Shown here piece by piece: positions 24,205 through 36,200 of a stretch of DNA of 64,000 bases. Origin of the DNA: Branchiostoma floridae (taxonomy: Eukaryota; Chordata; Leptocardii; Amphioxiformes; Branchiostomatidae). The notes beneath the pieces were generated by a model. It saw only the letters and a list, made by a program, of their open reading frames with translations. It searched no databases and was not told where the DNA came from. Location: assembly GCF_000003815.2 (NCBI RefSeq), contig NC_049982.1:3056346-3120345 (forward strand), in the 5' to 3' direction. Each line of letters begins with the position of its first letter. Position 1 is the stretch's first letter. The position numbers were made by a program, and so were the translations under genes.

Positions 24205-24440
24205 TGCAATTAAAACGTAGAACGAGTGTTCGCCTTGTATTCGGTACGTCGTGACCCCGACCGAGTCATACCAAAAGCTTTAAAAATGGCACATGATGCT
24301 TTGTCTGTTTCACCCACACGATCACTCAGTCCCGTAGCTAATGGCCGTAGGGGTAGTCAGACTGTATAGCACTGTTTTTCTCTGTTTATCACTCAGTTTG
24401 TTTTAGAAAGAGTGTGGTAGTATAATACCAATGGAGGAGT
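24205..24440 (+). mobile_element. Degraded tRNA-derived SINE
   Basis: gagtgttcgccttgtattcgg, then cgagtcataccaaaagcttt, matches the SINE on the other strand at 55310-55603. The first part of the tRNA head is missing or diverged. Confidence 0.55.
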
Positions 24441-24959
24441 CTAAGTTTAGAAATGGAACTTTTGCAGACTTGACATACCGGCTTTCGCTACTGTATTTGT
24501 GTGTGCGTGCGTGTGTTTTTGTGGGGGGGGGGGGGGGGGGTTAGACAGCGGGTGTGGAATAAGTCAGTTTATCCTCCCCAGCAGGTGGGGAAGGGGGTGA
24601 TGTGAGACCGCGGGTGAGGACTAAGTCAGGTTATCCTCCCCAGCAGACTTATTACAGCCTATCCGCTGGTCAGACTGCCCTGAGCGGAGGTACCGTGTAC
24701 CATGTCACCGATCAGTCACGGGTCACTGCAAAATCAATACCGGCCCTGATTAAGGGATAACCGAGGAGAGCGGCAAATGAGGGGAAAGGTTTCCTTAATT
24801 AAAGTAATTGTCGACAAATTGCCTCAGGCGAACAAAAATGGCTACCAGACACTAACTAGGCTTACACGCACAGTTACAGTGCAATGAGTGTCCGACTGGC
24901 CTCTAGCATCCCAACAAGAAGAACAAGCGAAGAGAAAACTACTCTATAACCTATCAATG

Positions 24960-25067
24960 TGTATGTATCTATGTGTTGTGTGTTTGTGTATGTGTGCGTG
25001 TTAGTGTGCATGTGTGTGTGTGTGTGTGTGTGTGTGTACGTGTATGTGCGAGTGTGTGAGTGTTTGT

Positions 25068-25113
<46 letters not shown>
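24960..25113. repeat. (TG)n microsatellite
   Basis: Imperfect TG repeat of about 150 bases. A G-run of about 20 lies nearby at 24522-24541. Confidence 0.95.
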
Positions 25114-25116
<3 letters not shown>

Positions 25117-26761
25117 CTTTTATTGACTAACGGTGAGAACCAGCATCAGTTACGTTTAAGTAATTTGACGTACATGTATGGTATATTTGATGTGCGAAAG
25201 CTAGGATGAAGTTTTAAAAAACGGCCATCAACGCACGCCTGACTTTGGTTCCTCATCCCCGAACAGTCGCGAACATCAAGCGATGCGCACATCTGACCTG
25301 GCTAGAAACCTGCCTGCAGGTGGATATAACGGCACGTGCGTCACAAACATTAGTACAGGTAAGATGTGAGGATCTTCATCTTTTAACAACCAATTTATGT
25401 CTCTGTAGATTAAAAATACTCGCACGTTAATTACTAAGTAATTGGATAATAGCTAGACCCTTAAGACCGCTTCTTTAGTTCGCTTAAGACGTTAGAAAAG
25501 CCGGGCAGCACTTTACTTCAAGGAGAAATGACTTACATCCCTTTTTACCCACCTTACATCTTAAGTGAGCCCGTAAGTAAGCCCGTGCGTCACTCCTAAA
25601 TTTTTGCTTATGTTCTAATAACAAACTACAAATCCAACCTGCCGACAGGACGTACTTTGGGGATGAGTAGGAAGAGATCACAGGTCGTCAGACGTCAGAA
25701 CAACCGACGTCAGGTGTGATAAACTGATCCAATAGCCCCGCCAACCTACGTCTAATTGTAGAAATAAAAAAGTAAATACTCACTACTATTTGAAACCTTT
25801 CATGATTGCTTAAACCTCAGGTTACCCTGCTACCGTTCATTGAACTGCTTATTGTGATGGACAGTCAGAATCGTTCTGTTCCCGTTAACCTGCGTCTAAT
25901 TGTCGAAATTCAAAATTAGAAATAAAAAAAGTAAATACTCACTGTTATTAGGAACCTTTCATTGCTTAAACCTCAGGTTGCCGTGCTACCATTCATTGAA
26001 CTGCTTATTGTGATGGAAATTCAGGATCTTTCTGTTTTATAGCCTGACAATCAATGAAGTGACTGGATAAAAACTGGGCCTCACAGACAACCTGTCTGTC
26101 TAGCTGACGAGTACCAAATGACCTGATAAACCTACAAAGCTGTGGAGAATGACTGGCTCTGTCTGACGAGGGTCAAAATGTCGTTTGAGGGCATGACCAC
26201 CTGGGGTTAAGGTCACCGGAGCACACTCTGCTCTAAAGTACACAAACTGAGCACACAATAATCCACTTGATACAAGATGTCGACATGCCCCTCCGAAACG
26301 AGACCTAAGTCCATAAAGAAAGGCGATTACAGCAAACAGCAATCTCGTTGCTTGAAATTTGTCCATTTCTTTATTCTGAATTCGGTACTGTGTATTGCAA
26401 TTGATGTGAGCTAAGTCCAGTTACTTTGCGCTTTCTCCGCTCAAACCCCTGGACAGAAAGACGTGCATAAGACAATACAAATGAGAACAACGCGGTAACA
26501 AATCTAATACAAACTGGTCTCGAGACCTGCTGTACACCCTCCGTTTCACTGGGCTGCCATGACCTCGTGACCTCCATGGAAAGTGAACTGTAGACCTGAT
26601 AAGGATAGATTCAGTTAGGAACACCGATGGAGACAAGGATGTGTGGGGTAAGCTAGGTTTGGTTTGATACAGAGATATCCATTATATTAGTGACTGATAT
26701 GTCACTATTCTTCCTGGAGTCCGGGTGATTTGTAAAGAATCAATTTTAGACGTAAAAATTT

Positions 26762-26870
26762 GCACTATCGCACGTGTGGGGGTTCTTTAACGTACGTGGA
26801 GTGTGTCTCTCCCCAAACACGGGACGTCCATTTAATGTCCTATCCGAGGGACCAATACTGATGATGGAGA
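26762..26870 (-). repeat. Dispersed-repeat-like block upstream of gene B
   Basis: The minus strand reads acgttaaagaacccccacac with upstream ggaccaat/ctatccgaggg. I recall similar blocks as widely scattered in invertebrate genomes, but cannot name the family. Both strands are open here and no gene is supported. Confidence 0.3.
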
Positions 26871-27047
26871 AAGAGACGAGAGTTGTAAGGTACACCAAGC
26901 TTCCCGGGTCAACATCCGACATATCCATGACGATGCTGAAGACGACACGGAAGCTGCAGAGGGTGAACGTAACGATGACGAAGATGTCGGTAGCCAAGCA
27001 ATCTTCCCTCCCACACTCAACCATCCCCACAAGACTACTGTCACGAT

Positions 27048-27137
27048 ATGCAAATAAGGTCCCACGTCAGCCGGTCCTTCAGAACTGTTCCGCCTACTTC
27101 TGTAACGTCAGCGGTCCCATCCACACCTGGTATAAAA
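27048..27137 (+). promoter_or_regulatory. Core promoter of gene B (octamer, CRE half-sites, TATA)
   Basis: TATAAAA at 27131-27137 lies about 30 bases before a plausible start site near 27161 (ctgacactt). Upstream are a perfect octamer ATGCAAAT (27048-27055), a POU-type site, and acgtcag half-sites near 27063 and 27103 of the CREB/ATF kind. The exon that follows ends in ATGCCGCG and a gtaagt donor. Factor binding is inference. Confidence 0.65.
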
Positions 27138-27160
27138 GCACCTTCCACCGGCCTGTTCTG

Positions 27161-27279
27161 ACACTTCCCTGAGACACACGACACGGAGGAGGACCCGATC
27201 TCAGAGAAGAACCTGAGAAGAAGCGCAGAAGCCACCAGCAGCTCAGCCCTATAGACTACACATCGCTACTGATGCCGCG
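27161..27279 (+). CDS. Gene B exon 1: 5' UTR and first codons
   Basis: An approximately 110-base leader after the TATA box ends in ATG CCG CG, then gtaagt. Only M, P and two bases of an Arg codon are coded. This small start exon explains why no long frame is seen here. Transcription start is an estimate; coding part is 27272-27279. Confidence 0.65.
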
Positions 27280-30200
27280 GTAAGTCCCAGCATTTAACTT
27301 TACGTTTCTTTACAGCCGCAGACTTGTCTTGGTGAACAGAAGATTCTCAGAACGAAAAGCATTGTCATCACTTGTCTTCGGTAATCGCTGTAATCGGTGC
27401 AAGGGCGGCTTTAACAAGTTTAACCATTCCGTTTGTGTCAGGTTGGCACTTTCTGTAAATCCTTGCAACAAAATTCATTCAAGAACAACAATGATTTCGA
27501 CACATTGGTTTTCATTTGACCATTTGAAACAAGTTATCATGAGCGACTCTTTTCCCACATTCTGTCCCTGCTAGAGGCATGGCATTCTGGATCCTCTCCT
27601 TCGCTTTATGCTTAGGTCACATTTCCAGACGGGGCCCGGAACGAACCGTATTATATAAAAGCCAACGAAACACGCAAAACATTTTCAAACACTTTAGTTA
27701 TGAGCAGAATTCGAGCATTTTTTATGATTTATTTCTGTTACAGCAAATAGCCTGGCCGGGCCCAGGTTTTGAAATGTGGCCTAGCATTAGTGGCGACGGT
27801 AACATCAACAATAAATAAGATTAGGAAAACTATCCGTACTTTATGATAATCACATCAATTTCCCATAACGTGATCAGACCAGAGCGCTGGCCGCGGGTCT
27901 CCGCCGCCGGATTGTCCGATGATCCCTGCGGCGCCTAGCGACTGCTTAGGCCGTGTTGATTTCCTTACATGTATGACATCGCTTGAGAACCCAAAAGCTG
28001 AGGAAAGCGTGTGAAGTTTAAAAAACGGTTTGGCAAAAAAAGGTTTGCCTTCATTACATTATCAGATCTTGGTGGTTGAACAAATGAATTAACACAGAAT
28101 ACCGAACGAATAGACTTTTTCAAGTTTTTTCTTTCATATTACTTTCTCACGTCACTTGTCTTTTGACGTTGGCGTCTATGACATAAGTAAATCTTTTTCC
28201 TATATATTCTAAAATGTACAGCATTCACTAGCTCGATTTTCTGGCTGCTTTGTACGATTTTCAGTATGGTTGAAAACTGCTGCAAACCGTCGAAAATTGA
28301 TGTGATGTCATCCACATAATCAAATCGACATGGCCTCGGAACGTTTTCTGGATATTTCCCTGGAGATTTCAATCTGCTAAAGGATTTAGACTTCTGATGA
28401 AATATTATCAAGATTCATCATTTACAAAGCAACAGGCGAAGAAGTGGACTTTGGGCCGGTAAATCTGTAAGGCGGCTCTACAGGCCTTGTTAATGTCATA
28501 TATGACAACCGCCCTGCAGCGAGCTGACTTACGACCACTACTGCTGATACTGTCAGTCAGGCTACATACGAATACTACTACTACTGTCATTTAGTCTACT
28601 TACGACTTCTAGATCTACTACTTGATACAGTCTACTTACGACTACCCCTTCTTCTGTCATTCAGTCTACTTACGACTAATTCTACTACTGTCATTCAGTC
28701 TACTTACGACTACTACTAAAACTGTCATATAGTCTACTTACGACTTCTTCTACTACTGTCAGTCAGTGTTCCTATGATTACCACAACTTCTGTCATTTAG
28801 TCTACTTACGACGACTACTACAGTACAACTGCTGTCAGTCATCAGTCTACTTACGACGACTACTACTAACGTCAGTCAGTCTACTTACGACTACTTTTAC
28901 TGTCAGTCTATACAAACTTAGTCTTAGGCAGCTAGTAAAATATGTTTCTGTTGGGCCGATGATACGGACAAAAGCCCCGATAATGGGCTGATAAATGCAC
29001 AAAACGTTCATCAAGGACACGTGTTTGTTGTTTTTCGTGGTGGGAGAGGGCGCCCTTTAACAGTAACAGCGAGTGCGTGCTGTGTTTCGGACCAGCTTTA
29101 CCCTTGCTGAAAGCTTCGTTCCAGGCGCGCATTTGTAAACAGGAAGACAGTACCACAGCTTCGCCTGACGGGTTAGTCTATGTTAATCATCGCAGTAAAT
29201 ATTGGCCGTTAAATTTCCCTACAAATATCATCAATCCTCCCTTCTTCCTCGGCTCGGGCCGGGCGCTGTTGACATACCGTGTTGCCGAGCTGCCCTTGAT
29301 GTGGTGTCACTTAATCTCATTTATCTCCGTTTGCCGGCAGGTCTATAGTTTTTGTACATTCATGTCATACGGGCACTGCTACGTCCGTATTGGGTATATT
29401 TTGACTCACTTGCAAACCCTTTCATACTCTCCTTTATATACTATTATGCATATTTCTTTACAAAACTTATACAAAAATATATTTTGCCCCCCAAAAAATA
29501 TTTTGCCAAAATATATTTTACCGCAGATTGCACAGCGATGCTAATACTTCTGTACTGAATATATGTTGACTCAATTGTACAGGATGCAAGGGATCCTTTA
29601 TCCTTTAATACGCCCTGTCATACGACTATCTTATTTTATTTTCATGCTAGCATGCATTGAGAGAACCTTTTTAACGAAATATGTCTTGTCAAACTTTGTC
29701 GCAGATTGCACCACCTGTACCTCGCCGCCAACGTACTGTTGGTTGCCATGGTAATCCTAACGAAGGTGACGTCATCAGCCGGTCTCCCTACAGCCAACCA
29801 GAAGCCTCTTACACGGTAAGCATCGATTCATCTACATTCAATCAGCATTTTCTGTTATTGCTATTTGCTCTTTGTCAGTAAGGAGTGCCCTTGGGTTTGT
29901 TTGAGTAGAGTGTTGCCCTTCGGATTTGCGAACGCTCCAGTAACGTTCTGACGGATACCAAACAACGCTTGACGCAAACTACCTGTTCTTTCGCTCTGCT
30001 GATGGGAAATGTCAACAGTCTTGTGATGCCGGATATTGGACGAAAGTGGTGGGCTAATATTGTGATCACGGAGTCTATCTAACCCTTCAGTGTCACCCTG
30101 TGTACGGTAGGCGATGCGTATCCGGCATTGTCGCCTTATAAATGGTAGTATTAAAGCGAAGAGAATAGTCATAGATTACACTGTGTAGAGTGGGACGTCC

Positions 30201-33200
30201 AAATTTGACAGACAGTCCGCTGGTCGTCTGGCAAGTTATGAATGATCTGTGATTAATCTTGGACTTATTTCAATGATCAATGAAAAATTTGGTCTCTCAT
30301 CGCGATTTTTTCATTTAATCATTTTCATTGTAATTATATATGTGGATTTACATTATCTTCCATATGCAGTTTTCCGACAGGGTCTCCCTTCAATGCGGAT
30401 ATCTACTGACGTAATGATACAATACAAATTTAGTACCATGTAGTTATTTTGTCAACAACAACAAACTATACTTCAATGTAAGTTCATCTCTGACGGTAGT
30501 CATCATTATGTTACAATTTTAAGACTTTATAACCGTGTACAAAGTAAAGCTCTTACCAAAAAGCTTTCGATCAGTCCTCTGATCATTATCAAGATCTATG
30601 ACTTAGGTTTTGGTTCACTTCAACTTGAGAAGGATCAGAGGACTGATCGAAAGCTTGTTGGTAAGCGCTTTATTTTGTGCACGGATATAAAGTCTTAAAA
30701 TTGTAACACAAATCACATCATACCTGGTGCCACTGTTACAAATAGTGGAACCCGTCATATTCCCAAGGCAACAATGTAATTCCCATCATGTTGAGTCCCA
30801 ATCACTAAAGCAGTTTAAAAAGTAGGTTAATACAACACAAACCGCGGCCTGAGGCCGAAAATATTGACGTTAGTTAAGTAGCAAACAGGACAGTGGGGAT
30901 TTTTTCTTGGAATTAAATTGTTATTTCTGGGAAGCGCGAAGGAAAAACACTTCGCATTAAAATAAACCGGGGAAAAATATTGGCACAAGAATTAGTCTCC
31001 ATCTCACAATGTTCTCCATACTGCTCGGCTGTATCCTGGAACCGTTTACTGTTGTTTTCCTCTGTTTTAAATCTACAGTACGTTATGCTCTTACAAGCTA
31101 TCTATAAGTCATGGCGATAAAGCAGACGTAAAAGAATACAAGAAATTTATACTTACCACGACTAATGAAATCTTTCATGCACATGAGTAAACGTACGGAT
31201 AGACGAACAATACATGATTTATCTAATTGCATACGGAATATGATTCTATGCTATTCAAATATCGATAACTAGAAACCTCATTGTTGTACACCGTACAGTC
31301 ACGACATCAGCTGTCTGCATCACAGAACCAATATCAGAATCATAATTAAAGATAAAAGGCTTAGAACGAACACCCTTCGGATTTAGCTAGTCCATTATGC
31401 ACGCCTTGAGTTTATTACGTAAATCCCTGCATAAATGTCACAAAGGAACAACGACAAACACATATTTACTTTAGAATTTGTTACTAGCACACAAGCAACT
31501 TTTCTAATCCACTTAAAAGTGAATCAAAGTCCTTTCAGAGTCCACTCACTGATGGAAATATCATCTTTGTTTGTCCATTAACACTTCCAGAACTATCCGT
31601 ACTTATTCACGTGGACAAACGTTAGATTTTCGTCGTCAAAGGTCTACCAAAGGATTACTGAAAATCAGTTTAACTCTTAAAAACGCCTTTTTATCCCTTT
31701 CCACTTGGCAACCGAACATCTTGTTTTATGTCCAAACATCATTTTTACCGGTCGCGACCAAATCCTCACGGCGATTATAGTAAAGTTTATTGCAAATTCT
31801 TGCTCTTTCCTAGGTTATTGGATTCGACTCCATTTTCGAAGACAGTGGAAGACAAAAGATCGCACCTTTTCTATTATTTGTGGATTTTGTGATGTTAGAA
31901 GAAGAATTGTTTTCTTTTTTGTCAGTGAAAAAAGTTCTAAACCGGTGGCAAAGATTATGCCTACTGGGACGTCCTCCCGTGCGGCGATTATATAAAAACC
32001 GCTGGCAAGGAACCGTTTGGCCTACCGAGACTCCCGTGTGTCTGGTGCCCCCGCGCCCTTTCATGCTGCAAATAAAGTGGTTTCCTGTGACCCAGTTACT
32101 CGGTATTACCGGTAATTAAACGGTTTACCCGCAGTGGACGGAGGTAATGCGGGTGGGGAGTTTCAGCCCACGCAGCCAGGAAGTTCTCGTGGAAAGATTT
32201 CGTCTAAAGCCGAGTTAAGAACACTTAGCGGGTCCAGCACCTGAGCTTAAGCCATGCGGTTACTTTGTCTTAAAGTTCCTACCCACCGTCTTAAGCTCCT
32301 AGCGACGAAAGCGTCCTTTACCTTTATCACTGGCAAAACTCCGCATAGAGGAGTACAAAGGTCCACAACAGAGTAACTATGCCGCTTCTCTATAGACATA
32401 TAATGAGCCAGCATCTGGGCGTAAACCATGTGGTCAATTAGTACTGAAAGTTCCCTATCCATGTCCTAAGAGTTCGCGGTCTTGGTTGTTAGTTCTTCGC
32501 ACAAGAGAGAAAGTGCACAGGTGTTTAGAAGATAATCTGTTAGGCCACTCTAAGAACGTTAAATGGAAGTAGCCCATCGGCTGAATCCAGGTGGTTAGCA
32601 CTTTGTACTCAAGCTTCATCAGTGCCTTACAGTCATGTTGAGGGACCAACGGCCTTTACCTTCCAGTCTAGTTCGTTCGGCTTTACCTGGTACGAGAGCC
32701 CATTGCGTCACTGTATAGAATCTGCACTTGGGCGGAAATTGTGTGGGTAGTTAGAACTGAGTCGTCATGAGGACCATCACCATGTCTTTGTAGAGAAGAT
32801 GTGTATAATGGCCACTCTTAGCGATATCACTTTCTTTCGCTAGTACTCCCCTTCCTCTCAGAGCCGGCCGGTCCAACTTATCTTATTAAAATACTGACAA
32901 TGTCCAGAGGAAAATGATGAACATGTTGTTTTAGAGTTTTAAATCACAATACCACAACCCTTTCCTCCCGCGTGATCTCAATAAAAAGCTTCTCATGAAG
33001 TAATGTTTGAAACAAACAAAAGGTAAACAAAGAGCACAAAAAGCACCACTTTAATGCCGAGCTGATTATAATTTACTTGATGGATTATAAAAGTATAACT
33101 GCCGCCCAAGCCGTATTTTGATATTTTCCGGTAACACTTAGTCGGGTCCACTGAGAGACCAGGATGACACTCATCAGATGGTAATGCTATCCCAGGGGTT

Positions 33201-36200
33201 TTCTGGTCCAGTTAGATAGGAGCTTGAAAATGGACTCGGCACGGGGGTGGATATGCCATGTGGTTGGAAGCGGAACGGAAAGAATATCAAAATATAATGT
33301 AAATGCATTTAATTTCGCGGTAGCGGGAAAATGGACTTTTCGCGGTGGTTTTAATTTCGCGGCAGCGTTCATAGACTGTAGTCACATACTATAATGGATA
33401 AATGTTCGCGGTGATTTTAAGTTCACCGAAAACCGCGAACATAAAACCAACGCGAACATTTCTGCATTTACAATACCAGCACTACAAAACACCACGGGAG
33501 CGTAAAACGTGAAGCTAGTGAATATTTATTACACCTACCTTGCGAAAATCTTGCTTTGTATAACACCATTACCAGGACAACATTGTGAATTAGGAGGATA
33601 ATAAGGAAAACGTCTCAAGAGGAACTCAATCATTGCTGTGCTGCTTGGACTATAATTTGTTTGTGATGATCCTAATGAAGCTTTAATTTCCGTGCCACAA
33701 AATCATAAGATACCTAATCCGAACCGCGTCTAGGGATCTGTTGGAGGTAATCAACTCATCAGTATAAACCTTTTCTTCACTATTTTATTTCAGACAAAAC
33801 TGTCTCACACGTTTACATTATACTTACCTTATCAAACTATCAATCTATAGTTTTTGCCTTAACATTGTCTCCAGTAGCGTATTGTGAGAAGCACACCAGT
33901 AACTTCTCCAAACAGTGCGCCCGGGAGGAGCACAAAGAACTGGACGATGACATATTTAGTTTTTATGATAATCGCACCAGTAGATGACTTCTCTTATTGA
34001 ACGCCAGTTGATAACTACTCCCAACCATGTTCCCAGATCGGTAGAGAACTTCTCCCAACTTTGTTCCCAGATCGCTAAGGGAGTCTTCTCCCAACCATGC
34101 TCCCAGATCAGTAAGTAACTTCTCCCAACCTTGTTCCCAGATCAGTAAGTAACTTCTCCCAAGAATGCTCACATATCGGTAAGTAACTTCTCCTAACCAT
34201 GCTAACAGATCAGTCCGTAACTTCTCCTCTCCATGTCCCCAGGAGGAGCATCACTGACGTCACGATGACAGAGGAGAGAACCCGCGACATGATCAGCCGG
34301 GCCCGCCAGGCGTGGCTCACCGCTCTGGTGGACGAGATTCTCCTACCCGAAGGTAGGTAAAACTCAGTTTAGTCCCAAGAATAATGAATGAATGAAGACC
34401 TTTATTGTACATACATACACAGTGTGGGTTCGCAACAAAAGATACACGAAATATATGCAATGAATTTTACTACGTGAATTCGACTTCTTCTTGTTTCTTT
34501 GTGACATTGAAAATGTAGGAACAGATATGGAGTCAGTTTGCAAATTCCCGTAATTGTGAGTTGTCTCTTCCGGGAATGAGCGGTAATCCCCTTTGTTGAA
34601 TCACCAAATACGTTTTAAAAAGGGGACAACAGACTGATTTATACGCGTTCGAGTACTCAGAATAAGTTATGGGAACACTCTGCACTACCAGTGGACTAGA
34701 TACGCAAAGTAAGGCAACTGGATGAAGTTCCGAAACTACAGCGGAGTAGCTAAAATAGGGTGTGCCTGTAAAAAAAAGGAATGGTGTGGGCATGAATTTA
34801 ACATACAGAAATACAATTAGAACTGCTTATATGCCATTTGTAGCCCTGACAGAATTGTATATTCTATAAACCCTGTCCGGCCGAGTCAGCCAGCTCTGAC
34901 TAGTGACTATGTCACACTGACTTTCCGGCCGCGCCGTGTCACGTCAGTTTGCAGATTCCCGTAATTGTGCGCTGGCTCTTCCGGGAATGCCCTGAATAAT
35001 CCCCTTAATCAGGGGGACGTCTTAAAGGACAATTTGTCTGAGAAATAATGCCCGCGTCGAGACTTGAAGACATCACATCGTCTTTAATTTTTGACAAATC
35101 GTCTTAAGACCGCGTCGGGTACAGACATTATGCTGATTGCCCAGATATTTCTTAGACGAAAAAATTAAAGATGGCAACAAGACATTTCTTGTGAGTAATG
35201 CAACCCGTCTTTCACAAGGTCAGTCAGAAGCAGGCATTTTCCACATATTCCTTGAAAATAACCAAGGTCTATTGTTGAAGCTAAGGGACTACTCACATGT
35301 TTCCAAGTTCAAACAGATAAATGAATTCTAGATCTCATGTGACAGAATATAGGACAAAATGTTCATATGCATCTATAATCCTGCTTTTCCCTGAAGATGA
35401 TCATGATGATCGATATTTGATCCATATGACCCGTTTTCTGCCAGGTGCCAACAGTAAGCGGTCAGGCATCGACACGATGGCGGACCACAGACTGGCCCAC
35501 GACACGAGGACTGCTTGGCGGCGCCACCTGTTGAGATATCTGGTAACTGCAGATCCCAGCATCTCATTTCCACAGCGGTAAGCTCAACAGTGTTTATTGA
35601 TGTCTGTTGACCATTTTGACCAATAGAATACTGACAAGTATATATTCCTCGTGCGTTTTGACAAACCGACCATAGCTAAACCCAGGCAGTCTTACATTTT
35701 CACCTTTACCAAAAAGCAAGAAGATGCCGAACTTCTGTGTAAGACTAGATTTGTGATACTTATATGTATACATGTTTTGACTTGTTGTGACCTGTACTTC
35801 ATGTACTAACTGGTCTCCATTCATTATACATTGCCATCAATATTATGGAGCTAGCTATACAGACTGTCCAAGGTCTGTGCAGCAGTACATAACGGCCTGC
35901 TGACCGTCTGTCACCACTACTGACCGTTTCCTCCGTTACCCCTCAGGCCCAGCAAGCGGCAGATCACGGACCGGACCATGACGGAGGAGCGCAGCCGGGA
36001 CCTGGTGGACAGGGCCCGCCAAGCCTGGATCTCCTCACTGGTGGACGAGATCGTGGAAGGTGAGAGGCGCGTGTGTGTGTGTGTGTGTGCGAGTGTGTGT
36101 ATGTGTGTGCGTGTGTGTGTGTGTGTGCGTGCGTGTATGTGTGTGTGTATGTGTGCGTGTGTCTGTGTGTGCATGTGGATCTGAGTGCGTGTGTGCGTGT

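Larger units (their letters stand above)
14257..27047. other. Intergenic between genes A and B, repeat-filled
   Basis: No coding exon is supported. It holds one arm of a 1.5-kb inverted repeat, a TIR-bounded element with a gap, a degraded SINE and (TG)n tracts, listed separately. Other segments are unassigned, AT-rich DNA with small foldbacks, for example around 14470-14495 and 15750-15795. Confidence 0.6.

Noticed and set aside
26746-27172. Long frames on both strands upstream of gene B
   Set aside because: No splice or family support; the plus frame runs through the TATA box, so it is promoter sequence.
29681-29881. Frame [17 protein letters not shown] over gene B exon 2
   Set aside because: It is open but polar and out of phase with exons 1 and 3; the other frame gives a signal peptide and fits both phases.
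33843-34000. Frame [20 protein letters not shown] as a real exon
   Set aside because: It lies in a minisatellite, lacks a donor before its stop and does not match a neighbouring phase; treated as a relic.
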